Shown: positions 48,068 through 56,337 of the stretch, in pieces
How the letters are laid out: each line of letters starts with the position of its first letter
How positions within the stretch are numbered: position 1 is the stretch's first letter
Origin: Beijerinckiaceae bacterium
GTDB lineage: Bacteria > Pseudomonadota > Alphaproteobacteria > Rhizobiales > Beijerinckiaceae
Length of the DNA stretch: 64,000 nucleotides
Direction: 5' to 3'
NCBI GenBank assembly: GCA_021324915.1
Contig: JAJPIC010000023.1
Location: 119,406 to 183,405 of the forward strand
Made by a program: the position numbers and the translations under genes
The notes under the pieces: model-generated
The model's input: only the letters and a program-made list of their open reading frames with translations
What the model was told of the DNA's origin: nothing
Database searches by the model: none

Positions 48068-48301
48068 CTAGAGAATTTCGTTGCGCGATCGGCGTGCAAG
48101 CCCGGGCTTGCGCTCGAATGAGCGCGCCGCAATCAGGTGACGCGCCGCGCGCTCCGCCGCATGGGGCGCGGCGAATTGCAGGCTCTCGAGCGCGTTGAAC
48201 TTGTTGGTTGCGGCGAAGAAGCTGAACGTCTCGGCGTGATGATCGCGCACGATAATTCCAGCCGTGTGGCCGCCGACCTGAACGACGTAAGCATCCGACA
48301 T
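48068..48301 (-). CDS. Small hypothetical protein at the head of the sulfur operon
   Basis: 77 residues from ATG 48301, AAGG eight bases upstream. The N-terminus is MSDAYVVQVGGHTAGIIVRD, then HHAETFSFFAATNKFNALES, and the end is Arg-rich (ARSFERKPGLARRSRNEIL). No family recognised. It ends 14 bp before metY, so it is the first gene of a three-gene operon transcribed away from the encapsulin. A link to sulfur metabolism is inferred from position alone. Confidence 0.6.
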   Translation of the reverse strand: MSDAYVVQVGGHTAGIIVRDHHAETFSFFAATNKFNALESLQFAAPHAAERAARHLIAARSFERKPGLARRSRNEIL

Positions 48302-48496
48302 GAGAGAGCCTTTGGTGAAGTTGCGTGAGGGAACTCGGGCGAAACCCGAGCTTATCGACAGGCCAGAGGAGCCCGCATAGGCCGCACGCAACAACACGAA
48401 ATTCGTCTCATCGGATCCACGCAACGCATTCCCGCTGGAAGGAATGGCAAGCGCCCTTTGGTCTCGCCGCAATCGCCTGACTGCACCCACAATGAT

Positions 48497-48521
48497 ATAG
48501 TCTACAAAATTTGTCAACTAT
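48497..48521. promoter_or_regulatory. 25-bp AT-rich palindrome (putative operator 1)
   Basis: Arms ATAGTCTACAAA and TTTGTCAACTAT around a central A; 10 of 12 positions pair. On the minus strand it contains TTGACA, which could be a -35 element for the sulfur operon. A repressor bound here would cover that promoter. Confidence 0.55.
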
Positions 48522-48676
48522 GTTCGCGGGCGGCGCATGCACAGACATCTACAATATTCAGGCAACGACATAAAGCACAAACATCATGCTTCATAACAAC
48601 GCCTTGCTAGTTGCAAGCATGTATGTGATAGGCAACGATCAGTTGCGCGTTCAACGAAATATAGACTGGACTCATA

Positions 48677-48714
48677 GTAGAATAAAATTCCATGTAGATG
48701 GAATATTATTCTAC
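48677..48714. promoter_or_regulatory. 38-bp near-perfect palindrome (putative operator 2) upstream of the encapsulin
   Basis: Arms GTAGAATAAAATTCCAT (48677-48693) and ATGGAATATTATTCTAC (48698-48714) with a GTAG loop; 16 of 17 pairs match. It ends 34 bp before the encapsulin ATG. The inner ATTCC/GGAAT half-sites resemble long palindromic operators of some Rrf2-family sulfur regulators, but the regulator is unknown. It could also form a leader hairpin. Confidence 0.6.
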
Positions 48715-48748
48715 GTGCGGCAACAATTACATTGAGGAGGCTTGCCGA

Positions 48749-49705
48749 ATGCCTGTTGATTCCGAGGAGCCTGTGGTCCGCCGGACCCTCAGCGAAGCGG
48801 CCGCTCGGCAGCTTGCCAACGCGACCAAGACGCGGGCCCAATGGTCGGGCATCACCCCGCGTTGGCTCGTTTCTTTCCTGCCTTGGTCACCCGTCGAGGC
48901 CGGCATCTATCGGCTGAACCGGGTGAAGGAAGCCGTAGCTTTGTCGGACTCGGATGTCGCCTGCAGTCCGCGACGCGATGTCGATACCGACCTGCCTGAA
49001 ACTTTCGTCGATTATGAGGAGGCGCCGCGCGAATATTCGTTGAATGCGGTCACGACCGTGCTCGACGTGCAGACGCGCGTCTCGGACCTCTATGGCCACC
49101 CCTATGACCAGATTCAGGAACAGGTCCGGCTTCTCGTCGAGAAAGTGAAAGAGAAGCAGGAGAGCGAGCTCATCAACAATCCGGACTACGGCCTCTTGGC
49201 CAACGCCGCGCCTTCGATGAAGGTCGCGACGCGTCTGGGCGCGCCGACGCCCGATGATTTCGACGAGCTGATCGCGAAAGTCTGGAAGGAGCCGGCGTTC
49301 TTCCTCGCGCATCCGCGCGCCATCGCTGCGTTCGGCCGCGAATGCACGCGCCGCGGCGTGCCGCCGCCGACCGTCACCTTGTTCGGTTCGCCCTTCATCA
49401 CCTGGCGCGGCCTGCCGCTCGTGCCGAGCGACAAGCTCTATATTTCGGATGACGGCAGGACCAATATCCTGCTGATGCGCACGGGCGAACAAAAGCAGGG
49501 CGTCGTCGGCCTATTTCAGCCCGGCATTCCAGGCGAAGTGACGCCGAGCCTTTCGGTGCGCTTCATGGGCATCAACAGGAAGGCCGTCGCCTCTTATCTC
49601 ATCTCGCTCTATTGCTCGGCTGCGATCCTCACGCATGACTCGCTCGGCGTGCTCGAGAATGTCGAGGTCGGCAAATATCACGACTATCCGTTCACTTACG
49701 CCTGA
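48749..49705 (+). CDS. Family 2A (SrpI-like) encapsulin nanocompartment shell protein
   Basis: 318 residues from ATG 48749 with GAGGAGG eight bases upstream; the in-frame ATG at 48698 lies inside the palindrome and is rejected. HK97-fold shell proteins of this family assemble into T=1 capsids. Recognised by the family-like stretches RTLSEAAARQLANATKTRAQ, PREYSLNAVTTVLDVQTRVS, PFITWRGLPLVPSDKLYISD and GVVGLFQPGIPGEVTPSLSV. No cyclic-nucleotide-binding insert is present, so it is type 2A rather than 2B. The cargo cysteine desulfurase follows 68 bp downstream. The assignment is by pattern recognition; no search could be run. Confidence 0.88.
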   Translation: MPVDSEEPVVRRTLSEAAARQLANATKTRAQWSGITPRWLVSFLPWSPVEAGIYRLNRVKEAVALSDSDVACSPRRDVDTDLPETFVDYEEAPREYSLNAVTTVLDVQTRVSDLYGHPYDQIQEQVRLLVEKVKEKQESELINNPDYGLLANAAPSMKVATRLGAPTPDDFDELIAKVWKEPAFFLAHPRAIAAFGRECTRRGVPPPTVTLFGSPFITWRGLPLVPSDKLYISDDGRTNILLMRTGEQKQGVVGLFQPGIPGEVTPSLSVRFMGINRKAVASYLISLYCSAAILTHDSLGVLENVEVGKYHDYPFTYA

Positions 49706-49773
49706 AGGCGCTGCTCTTTGAAGGTCAGCTCGCCGTCGCGTCGCGCGACGGCGGCAGAATGTGAGGCTTTTCG

Positions 49774-51990
49774 ATGCCGGCTCCGTCCTGGCCCGATCCC
49801 GGCCTGATCGCCGAACTCGCCAACGCCTTCTTCAAGGCGCCGAACCCCGGTCCGGTACTGAGCGCGGATTCGCCCGGCCTGCCGATCGTGCCGCCGCCGC
49901 CGGCGCTCATTCCCGCGCCTTCGGCGGTGACAACCGTCGCGCCGCATGCTCCGGCAGCACCGCCTTTCGGCCCTCCCGATCTGCCGACGACCATCGCCTC
50001 GGTGGTCCCGACCCCGAATCTTGCGGCGCCGGCCATGCCGTCACGCGGCGAACAAGGCGCATGGGGCATCCCGGATGTTCCGCAGCCGGGCGCCTCTGCC
50101 GGGGCTTTTGCGCCAACGGGCCCAACCGAATTTGAGCCTCCGAAGGAATTCGGCGACTTCACGGGGCTGGTGCCACCGGCGCACCGCGATGGGTCTGCGC
50201 CGGATCTCGCGCGAGCGCCTTCTTCCTATTATTTTGTTTCCGAAGCGGCGGCGCGTGTACCTTCGAGGACGGCGAGCTTCGAAGCGCCATCTTCCGCGCC
50301 GGCCGTTCCAGCGGCTCCAACGCCGCGCGAGGCCGCAGCGCCGCAAGCGCCATCCGCACTCTATTTCATGCCTGATGCGGCAGCCCCGGCGCGTGCTCCG
50401 ACGAATTTCGAAACGCCGGCCTTCGCGCCTGACGCGTCATCGGGTGTTCCGGCAGGATCGCCAGCCTCGATCACCGACGCGCCGCACCGCGGTGTCTCGG
50501 CGCCGCCGCCGGTCTCGCCGCCGATCGAGAATGTGCCGGATCGCGAGGCGCGCAATTATGCGGGTTCTGGTCCGCGTTCGGCTCTTGCCAGCGCGGTGCC
50601 GACCTCGCCCGATCTGCAATTTCCGGGCGAAGCTTTCTATTTTCTGAGCGAAGAACGGCAATTGCATCGCACCGAAGCGGTGCCACAAGGGAGCGCCGGC
50701 TTCGAGCCCAAAGATCTTCGTCCCGAACTCGCGCCCGATCTCGGTTCAGCGACACGGCCGCTCGACCATTACTCGATCAAGCGGGATTTTCCGATCCTGC
50801 GCGAACAGGTCAATGGACGGCCGCTCGTCTGGCTCGACAATGCCGCAACGACGCAGAAGCCGCAGGCGGTGATCGACCGGCTCGTCTATTTCTACGAACA
50901 CGAAAATTCGAACATCCATCGCGGCGCCCACGCTCTCGCCGCGCGCGCGACCGACGCTTACGAGGCGGCGCGGCAAAAGACGGCGCGCTTTCTCAATGCC
51001 GGCTCCGATCGCGACATCATCTTCGTGCGCGGCGCAACCGAAGGCATCAATCTCGTGGCGCAAGCCTGGGGCCGGCGCAACGTCAAAGAAGGCGACGAGA
51101 TCGTCATCACCTGGCTCGAACATCACGCCAATATCGTGCCCTGGCAGCAATTGTGCGTCGAGGTCGGGGCGAAGCTACGCGTCGTTCCCGTCGATGACCG
51201 TGGCCAAGTGATCCTCGAACATTACGAACGCCTGCTCGGACCCCGCACGCGCATTGTTTCTATCCCGCAGGTCTCGAATGCACTCGGGACGGTCGTGCCC
51301 GTTGCCGAAATGACGGCGGCCGCACATCGGCACGGGGCCTGCGTGCTCGTCGACGGCGCGCAATCGGTCTCGCACATGCCGGTCGACGTGCAGGCGATCG
51401 ACTGCGATTTCTTCGTCTTCTCGGGGCATAAGATCTTCGCGCCGACCGGCATCGGCGTCGTCTATGGCAAGCCTTCGGTCCTTGCCCCTATGCCGCCCTG
51501 GCAGGGCGGCGGCAATATGATTGCCGACGTGACCTTCGAGAGAACGCTTTATCAGACGCCGCCCGCGCGTTTCGAAGCCGGCACAGGAAGCATCGCGGAT
51601 GCGGTAGGGCTCGGCGCGGCGCTCGATTATGTCGAGTCGATCGGCCGGCTCGCGATCGAGCGCTATGAACATGAGCTGCTTTGTTATGCGACGGAGCGCA
51701 TGCTCGCGGTTCCCGGCCTGACGATGATCGGCACGGCAAGAGAGAAGGCGAGCGTGCTCTCCTTCATTCTCGACGGCTGGCGCACCGAAGACGTCGGCAA
51801 GGCACTCAATCAAGAGGGGATCGCCGTGCGCGCCGGACATCATTGCGCGCAACCGATCCTTCGCCGCTTCGGTCTTGAATCGACGGTGCGGCCTTCGCTC
51901 GCCTTTTATAATACGCGCGAGGACGTCGATGCCCTCGTTGCCGCGCTGCGGCGCCTGCAGGCGGGCGCGCCGCGGCAATCGCCGTCATAG
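49774..51990 (+). CDS. Family 2A encapsulin cargo: SufS-type cysteine desulfurase with ~330-residue disordered N-terminal region
   Basis: 738 residues, against about 410 for ordinary SufS. Residues 1-330 are Pro/Ala-rich and disordered. They begin with a hydrophobic helix (PGLIAELANAFFKA, 9-22) and contain three related motifs: YYFVSE (152-157), LYFMPD (196-201) and FYFLSE (288-293). These are candidate shell-binding elements. From about 331 the PLP enzyme is complete: LVWLDNAATTQKPQAVIDRL, LEHHANIVPWQ, PLP-Lys553 in FSGHKIFAPTG, and Cys691 in RAGHHCAQP, the persulfide-forming residue. It releases sulfur from cysteine. Cargo role is known for this family; loading by these motifs is inference. 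Confidence 0.9.
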   Translation: MPAPSWPDPGLIAELANAFFKAPNPGPVLSADSPGLPIVPPPPALIPAPSAVTTVAPHAPAAPPFGPPDLPTTIASVVPTPNLAAPAMPSRGEQGAWGIPDVPQPGASAGAFAPTGPTEFEPPKEFGDFTGLVPPAHRDGSAPDLARAPSSYYFVSEAAARVPSRTASFEAPSSAPAVPAAPTPREAAAPQAPSALYFMPDAAAPARAPTNFETPAFAPDASSGVPAGSPASITDAPHRGVSAPPPVSPPIENVPDREARNYAGSGPRSALASAVPTSPDLQFPGEAFYFLSEERQLHRTEAVPQGSAGFEPKDLRPELAPDLGSATRPLDHYSIKRDFPILREQVNGRPLVWLDNAATTQKPQAVIDRLVYFYEHENSNIHRGAHALAARATDAYEAARQKTARFLNAGSDRDIIFVRGATEGINLVAQAWGRRNVKEGDEIVITWLEHHANIVPWQQLCVEVGAKLRVVPVDDRGQVILEHYERLLGPRTRIVSIPQVSNALGTVVPVAEMTAAAHRHGACVLVDGAQSVSHMPVDVQAIDCDFFVFSGHKIFAPTGIGVVYGKPSVLAPMPPWQGGGNMIADVTFERTLYQTPPARFEAGTGSIADAVGLGAALDYVESIGRLAIERYEHELLCYATERMLAVPGLTMIGTAREKASVLSFILDGWRTEDVGKALNQEGIAVRAGHHCAQPILRRFGLESTVRPSLAFYNTREDVDALVAALRRLQAGAPRQSPS

Positions 51991-52014
51991 ACAGCTTTCC
52001 GCCGGGCGCATTGT

Positions 52015-53451
52015 TCAATTCGGTCCTTGCTGACCTTTGGAGCGGCGGTAGAGCGCAAGGCGCAAGCCGGAGAGCGGCGCCGGCTGCGTGACACTCACGA
52101 GATCGAAGAACGTCGGGCACGCGCTCGGTCCGAACGTGCGATGCGGTACTTCGCCCGAAGGACCGCCCGAGAACACAAACCAGTCGGGCGGCTTGCGGCA
52201 CCAATCATCGCCGAGCGGCGCGAGCCTTCCGCCGAGATGGCGATCATAGAAGCGGATCGTGCGTCCGACCTCCGCCGGCAGATCGGATGCGTAAGTCGCC
52301 GGTGCGAACGTCTCCATCCGAGCGACAAGGCCGCGATAATCGCCGCGTCCGATCGCAATGAGCGGCGCGACATTCAGCGCATTGCCGGTTGCGAAAGCGA
52401 AAGCAAGCGCGAGCGCGAAGCCGTTCTGCCGCATGTTCCGGAGCTTTGCGAACAAATCTGCGCAGAGGATAACCAGTCCGACCGCACCGACAAGATGAAA
52501 ACGCGCGATGTGCACGTTCGGCAGACGGGCGAGAATGGCGATAAGCGGCGGCAGAAAGAGACAGGAGAACGGCAAGATGCGCCGCTCCGGCGCAACGACG
52601 AGGAACGCGGCGCCTATCGCAAGGATCGCAATCATTGCGCAAAGCCAAAGCGGCCAGTGATAGGGCAGACCGAGCGTCGCTTCGCAAAGAGTTGCCAGAC
52701 CCTGCGCCAATCTCTCGAATGAAAAGGGCACTTGCGTCCCGAGCTGGATCTTATGCGTGACGGCGATGCCGGCGATCAGAAAGGAGAGCGCCGGCAAAGC
52801 GCCGAGGATAGCCGGAAGTGCGAGATCGGCTCCCGCGGAAAGCGTGTGGGCAAGCGACCGGCTGCGCCATTGAATGCGCGCAAGCGTTGCCGCGATCAGG
52901 ACGAAAGCCGCAATCAGCATGGTGAGATGAAAGAGCGCGCCGAGCGCGACGCAGGCGCCGAAGATCCAGCGGCTGCGATGGGTCGAACCTTCCAGATAAT
53001 CTTCGAGCGTATCGGCAGCGACGAAAATCATCAGGATCAGTCCCGCATAGCCGCGCGCTTCCGAGCCGTAATGAACGAAGATCGCGCCAAAGGCGACGAG
53101 CGCTGCGCCGCTGAGCCCCGCAACTTCTCCGCTCCGCCCGCACAGCTTTGCGGCAGCCGGAATCGTCAAAGTGCCGAGAATGATGGATTCGAGCCGAACG
53201 ACGGCCGGACTGGCATCCGGACCCACGAACCAAAGCCAGAGAGAATTCAGGATATGATTATTGTTCTGCGAAATGCCCCAGAATATGCCACCGATCGTCC
53301 CGATATATTCGAGGTTCTGCAGCGACCAGATTTCGTCGAGCCAGAGGTCTCCGCGCGCGCAAATCAGCCGCAAGACGAATCCTGCGAGCGTCAAGGCAAG
53401 AATGCTTGCGGCGAAGGCGCGAGAGCGCGTGCTCATCAAGGCGCAGGACAT
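52015..53451 (-). CDS. Polytopic membrane protein of the glycosyltransferase-39 (PMT/ArnT-like) type
   Basis: 478 residues with about ten predicted helices. The first luminal loop carries DLWLDEIWSLQN (about 35-46), the Asp-Glu signature of GT-C enzymes that use polyprenyl-phosphate sugars. Later helices include FGACVALGALFHLTMLIAAF, LPAILGALPALSFLIAGIAV and LWLCAMIAILAIGAAFLVVA. The C-terminal soluble part is short. Start could also be ATG 53436. Acceptor and sugar unknown. Confidence 0.7.
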   Translation of the reverse strand: MSCALMSTRSRAFAASILALTLAGFVLRLICARGDLWLDEIWSLQNLEYIGTIGGIFWGISQNNNHILNSLWLWFVGPDASPAVVRLESIILGTLTIPAAAKLCGRSGEVAGLSGAALVAFGAIFVHYGSEARGYAGLILMIFVAADTLEDYLEGSTHRSRWIFGACVALGALFHLTMLIAAFVLIAATLARIQWRSRSLAHTLSAGADLALPAILGALPALSFLIAGIAVTHKIQLGTQVPFSFERLAQGLATLCEATLGLPYHWPLWLCAMIAILAIGAAFLVVAPERRILPFSCLFLPPLIAILARLPNVHIARFHLVGAVGLVILCADLFAKLRNMRQNGFALALAFAFATGNALNVAPLIAIGRGDYRGLVARMETFAPATYASDLPAEVGRTIRFYDRHLGGRLAPLGDDWCRKPPDWFVFSGGPSGEVPHRTFGPSACPTFFDLVSVTQPAPLSGLRLALYRRSKGQQGPN

Positions 53452-53540
53452 GAGGGCGCGCTGAGGTTAGGCGATTCGCCGCTGGCGCAAAACGCTCGAG
53501 AAAAGCTATGCTGAATTGTTCTTTTCTACCGAGCCGGCCG

Positions 53541-54551
53541 ATGATCCGATCCTTCGCCGAAATCCGTGCTCTGCTGACCCAATTGCCGCCTCCCTCGGCC
53601 GATTGCGCGGCCGCCGTGCGCACTCGCCAGGCGGAATTGACGAAACCGTTGGGCTCGCTCGGACGGCTGGAGGAAATCGTCGAATTTCTTGCGGCTTGGC
53701 AGGGCAGGGCGATGCCGCAGCTTACCTCGTGCCGCGTTCTCGTCTTCGCCGGCAATCACGGCATCGCGGCTCGCGGCGTCTCCGCCTATCCAGCGTCGGT
53801 GACGGCTGCCATGGTCGCGAATTTTGCGAGCGGCGGTGCCGCCATCAATCAGATCTGCGCGACGTTCGGGCTCGACTTGACGGTCGTGCCGATCGATCTC
53901 GAACGGCCGACGGATGATTTCACCGAAGGTCCGGCGATGAGCGAAGCGAAGGCGATTGACTCTTTCGCGCGCGGGATGAGCGCGGTCGAAAATGGCGCCG
54001 ATCTCCTCGCGATCGGCGAGATGGGGATCGGCAATACGGCCAGTGCCGCGGCAATCTATACCGCCCTCTTCGGGGGAAAGGCGGGGTTCTGGGCCGGGCG
54101 CGGCACGGGCCTCGACGACAGAGGATTGGCGCGCAAGGTCGCGGCGATCGAAGCGGCGATAAGCCTGCATCGAGATCAGCTTGCCGATCCGATCGAGGTT
54201 CTGCGCCGGCTCGGCGGGCATGAAACGGCCGCCATGGCGGGCGCGATCGTCGCTGCGCGTCTGAAGCGAACGCCGGTCCTGCTCGATGGTTATGTCGCCT
54301 GCGCCGCGGCGGCTATCGTGCGAGCTTTGAACAGCGAAGCGCTTGCGCATTGCCTCGCGGCGCATGTTGCCGGCGAAGGCGCACATGGAGAAGTCCTGCA
54401 CCGATTGCAGCTGAAGCCGCTGCTCGATCTCGGCATGCGGCTGGGCGAGGCGAGCGGGGCGGCGCTCGCCGCGGGGCTCGTCAAAGCGGCGCTCGCCTGT
54501 CATCGCGATATGGCGACATTCGAGGAAGCGCGCGTCGCCGGAAAACTTTAA
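53541..54551 (+). CDS. cobT: Nicotinate-nucleotide-dimethylbenzimidazole phosphoribosyltransferase CobT
   Basis: 336 residues from ATG 53541 (the frame continues upstream to 53508 without family match). It makes alpha-ribazole phosphate for the lower ligand of cobalamin. Family motifs: RQAELTKPLGSLGRLEEIVE, VFAGNHGIAARGVSAYP, GEMGIGNTASAAAI, GRGTGLDDRGL and the catalytic Glu region HVAGEGAHGEVLHRL. It stands alone, without other cob genes in the window. Confidence 0.95.
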   Translation: MIRSFAEIRALLTQLPPPSADCAAAVRTRQAELTKPLGSLGRLEEIVEFLAAWQGRAMPQLTSCRVLVFAGNHGIAARGVSAYPASVTAAMVANFASGGAAINQICATFGLDLTVVPIDLERPTDDFTEGPAMSEAKAIDSFARGMSAVENGADLLAIGEMGIGNTASAAAIYTALFGGKAGFWAGRGTGLDDRGLARKVAAIEAAISLHRDQLADPIEVLRRLGGHETAAMAGAIVAARLKRTPVLLDGYVACAAAAIVRALNSEALAHCLAAHVAGEGAHGEVLHRLQLKPLLDLGMRLGEASGAALAAGLVKAALACHRDMATFEEARVAGKL

Positions 54552-54614
54552 GGCCAAGCAATCTCTCGCTTCGCCCAGCGCTCAGTGCTCGGAAAACGCC
54601 AACCGGCTAGCTTA

Positions 54615-54887
54615 TCACCAGCCGCAGGCGCGCGGGTGCCAGTAGCACCACCGCCGGTGCCAGCCCCAGCCATAACCCCACGGACGATGCCAGCCCCAGC
54701 GGTGCCAACCCCACCCGCAATGCCAACAGCGGTGCCACCAAACGTGCTGGACCAGAGACGAGCTTTCCGTCGAGCTCACAATGGCCTCGGTATTGGGAAT
54801 TCCGGCAGAAGCCTCGTTGAACGATACTGCGGCGAGCGCAGCGGCGCCGACGGCGACCGGAATGATTGTCTTTGCCAAAGCATTCAT
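54615..54887 (-). CDS. Small secreted Trp/His/Gly-rich protein
   Basis: 90 residues with AGGGAGAGGACC before the ATG. Signal peptide MNALAKTIIPVAVGAAALAA, cleavage near SFNEASA. The mature region ends in a Trp/His/Gly run (VQHVWWHRCWHCGWGWHRWG, then HRPWGYGWGWHRRWCYWHPR). Three Cys among the Trp/His suggest metal binding or disulfides. No named family. It converges with cobT; the stops are 64 bp apart. Confidence 0.6.
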   Translation of the reverse strand: MNALAKTIIPVAVGAAALAAVSFNEASAGIPNTEAIVSSTESSSLVQHVWWHRCWHCGWGWHRWGWHRPWGYGWGWHRRWCYWHPRACGW

Positions 54888-54945
54888 GGTCCTCTCCCTA
54901 GACTCCCCCTACAGCTCGCGAAGATGCGAGGCGCAGGTGGTCGAG

Positions 54946-56172
54946 TCAAGGAGAGCACGTCACGTCAAGGTTACCGCTTTGTGACGGCAGGCGCACCGTT
55001 GCGATTGCCATCGCCGCGACCCCTTCTTCGCGACCGATGAAGCCAAGCCTCTCGGCGGTCGTCGCCTTCACGGCAACCCGATCGATCTCGATCCCGGCGA
55101 TCTCCGCGATCCTGGCGCGGATCGCATCGCGAAAAGGACCGATCTTCGGCCGTTCGCAGATCACCATGGCATCGATATGCGCGAGCATGCCGCCGCGGGC
55201 ATGCAGCCTTTGCATGGCGGCACCGAGGAATATGGCCGATGCCGCGCCGCGCCATTGCGGATCGGACGGAGGAAAATGGCTGCCGATATCGCCGCCGGCG
55301 ATCGCCCCGAGGATGGCATCGGTAATCGCATGGAGGAGAACGTCGGCATCCGAATGGCCGAGGAGGGCATGATCGTGCGGAATCCTAACGCCGCCGAGCC
55401 AGACGTGATCGCCGGACCCGAAGGCGTGGACGTCAAAACCCTGACCGGTGCGCACGTCGCTCAATTCGCGCAAGAGTTTTGTCTCGGCTTGGGCGAAATC
55501 ATCCGTGCTCGTCACTTTCATGTTCTCACGCTCGCCCTCGAAAATATGAACGGCATGGCCGGCCCATTCGGCGACGGCGGCATCGTCCGTCAAGTTGGAT
55601 TGACCGGCCTCGGCCGCCTTGCGATGTGCGGCAAGGATCATGTCGAAGGCAAAGGCCTGCGGGGTCTGCACCGTGCGATAGGCGGCGCGTGCCGGGGTTG
55701 AGAGAATGCGCGAGCCGTCGACTTCCTTGATCGTATCGGTGAGCGGCAGCGCCGGCACGGCGGCGCCATAGTCCCGGGCGGATTTTTCGGCCCGCGCCAG
55801 CAGATCGGCACTCGCGAAGGGGCGCGCCGCATCGTGAATCAGCACGATCTGCGGGCTGCCGTGCCTGGCGAGCGCCTCGAGGCCGAGACGAACGCTGTCC
55901 TGGCGCGCCTCGCCGCCATAGGCCGGTTCAAAAAGGCGGGCGAGGTCTCGCTTATCGAGCCCCCGGAGAGCGTTCCGATAGTCTTCGAGATCGTCCGGAT
56001 GGATGACGACGAGCAGGCGAGCTCCCGGCGCTCCTTTCAAGAGTGTGGATAAGGTGCGCGCCAGAAGGGGCACGCCGCCGAGCGGCCTATACTGCTTGGG
56101 CACGCCGGGACCTGCCCGCAAACCGCGTCCGGCAGCCACAACCAGGATTGCGCGATCGAAATTTTCGTCCAT
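54946..56172 (-). CDS. ispDF: Bifunctional IspD/IspF enzyme
   Basis: 408 residues from ATG 56172, with GAGG four bases upstream; a longer open frame upstream has no family match. IspD half (1 to about 240): [20 protein letters not shown] (CTP loop), HDAARPFAS, then TPQAF. IspF half (about 245-408): [20 protein letters not shown] (zinc Asp/His) and [20 protein letters not shown]. It makes the MEP-pathway cyclodiphosphate. The IspDF fusion is common in alphaproteobacteria. Confidence 0.96.
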   Translation of the reverse strand: MDENFDRAILVVAAGRGLRAGPGVPKQYRPLGGVPLLARTLSTLLKGAPGARLLVVIHPDDLEDYRNALRGLDKRDLARLFEPAYGGEARQDSVRLGLEALARHGSPQIVLIHDAARPFASADLLARAEKSARDYGAAVPALPLTDTIKEVDGSRILSTPARAAYRTVQTPQAFAFDMILAAHRKAAEAGQSNLTDDAAVAEWAGHAVHIFEGERENMKVTSTDDFAQAETKLLRELSDVRTGQGFDVHAFGSGDHVWLGGVRIPHDHALLGHSDADVLLHAITDAILGAIAGGDIGSHFPPSDPQWRGAASAIFLGAAMQRLHARGGMLAHIDAMVICERPKIGPFRDAIRARIAEIAGIEIDRVAVKATTAERLGFIGREEGVAAMAIATVRLPSQSGNLDVTCSP

Positions 56173-56337
56173 GCCCCTCACCAGAACCCGATCGGGCGGG
56201 GTCTCTCGTGTTTTGGCGGCTGCGTCAAATTTTAGCTCGAGCGCCGCCCTGGACATGATGTCGCCTGTTGCCGCGCTGCACAAAGTGACTATGATGTAAG
56301 CAGGAGCCGTTCTGATGAATTTATAGGCAGTTCCTTT

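Larger units (their letters stand above)
48302..48748. promoter_or_regulatory. 447-bp divergent regulatory region between sulfur and encapsulin operons
   Basis: It carries no gene. The part from about 48485 to 48720 is much richer in A+T than the surroundings. It holds a leader hairpin CTCGGG/CCCGAG (48334-48350) upstream of the 77-residue gene, a 25-bp palindrome (48497-48521), a pair of GGCAACGA direct repeats (near 48562 and 48631) and a 38-bp palindrome (48677-48714). Both operons probably start transcription here. Confidence 0.7.

Noticed and set aside
48302..48497. SAM-responsive riboswitch upstream of metY
   Set aside because: I looked for SAM-II-type conserved bases and pseudoknot pieces in the leader and did not find them; only a simple CTCGGG/CCCGAG hairpin is visible.
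33117..54945. Prophage or integrative element carrying the encapsulin
   Set aside because: The shell fold is phage-related, but no integrase, terminase, portal or attachment repeat is seen; the neighbours are metabolic genes.
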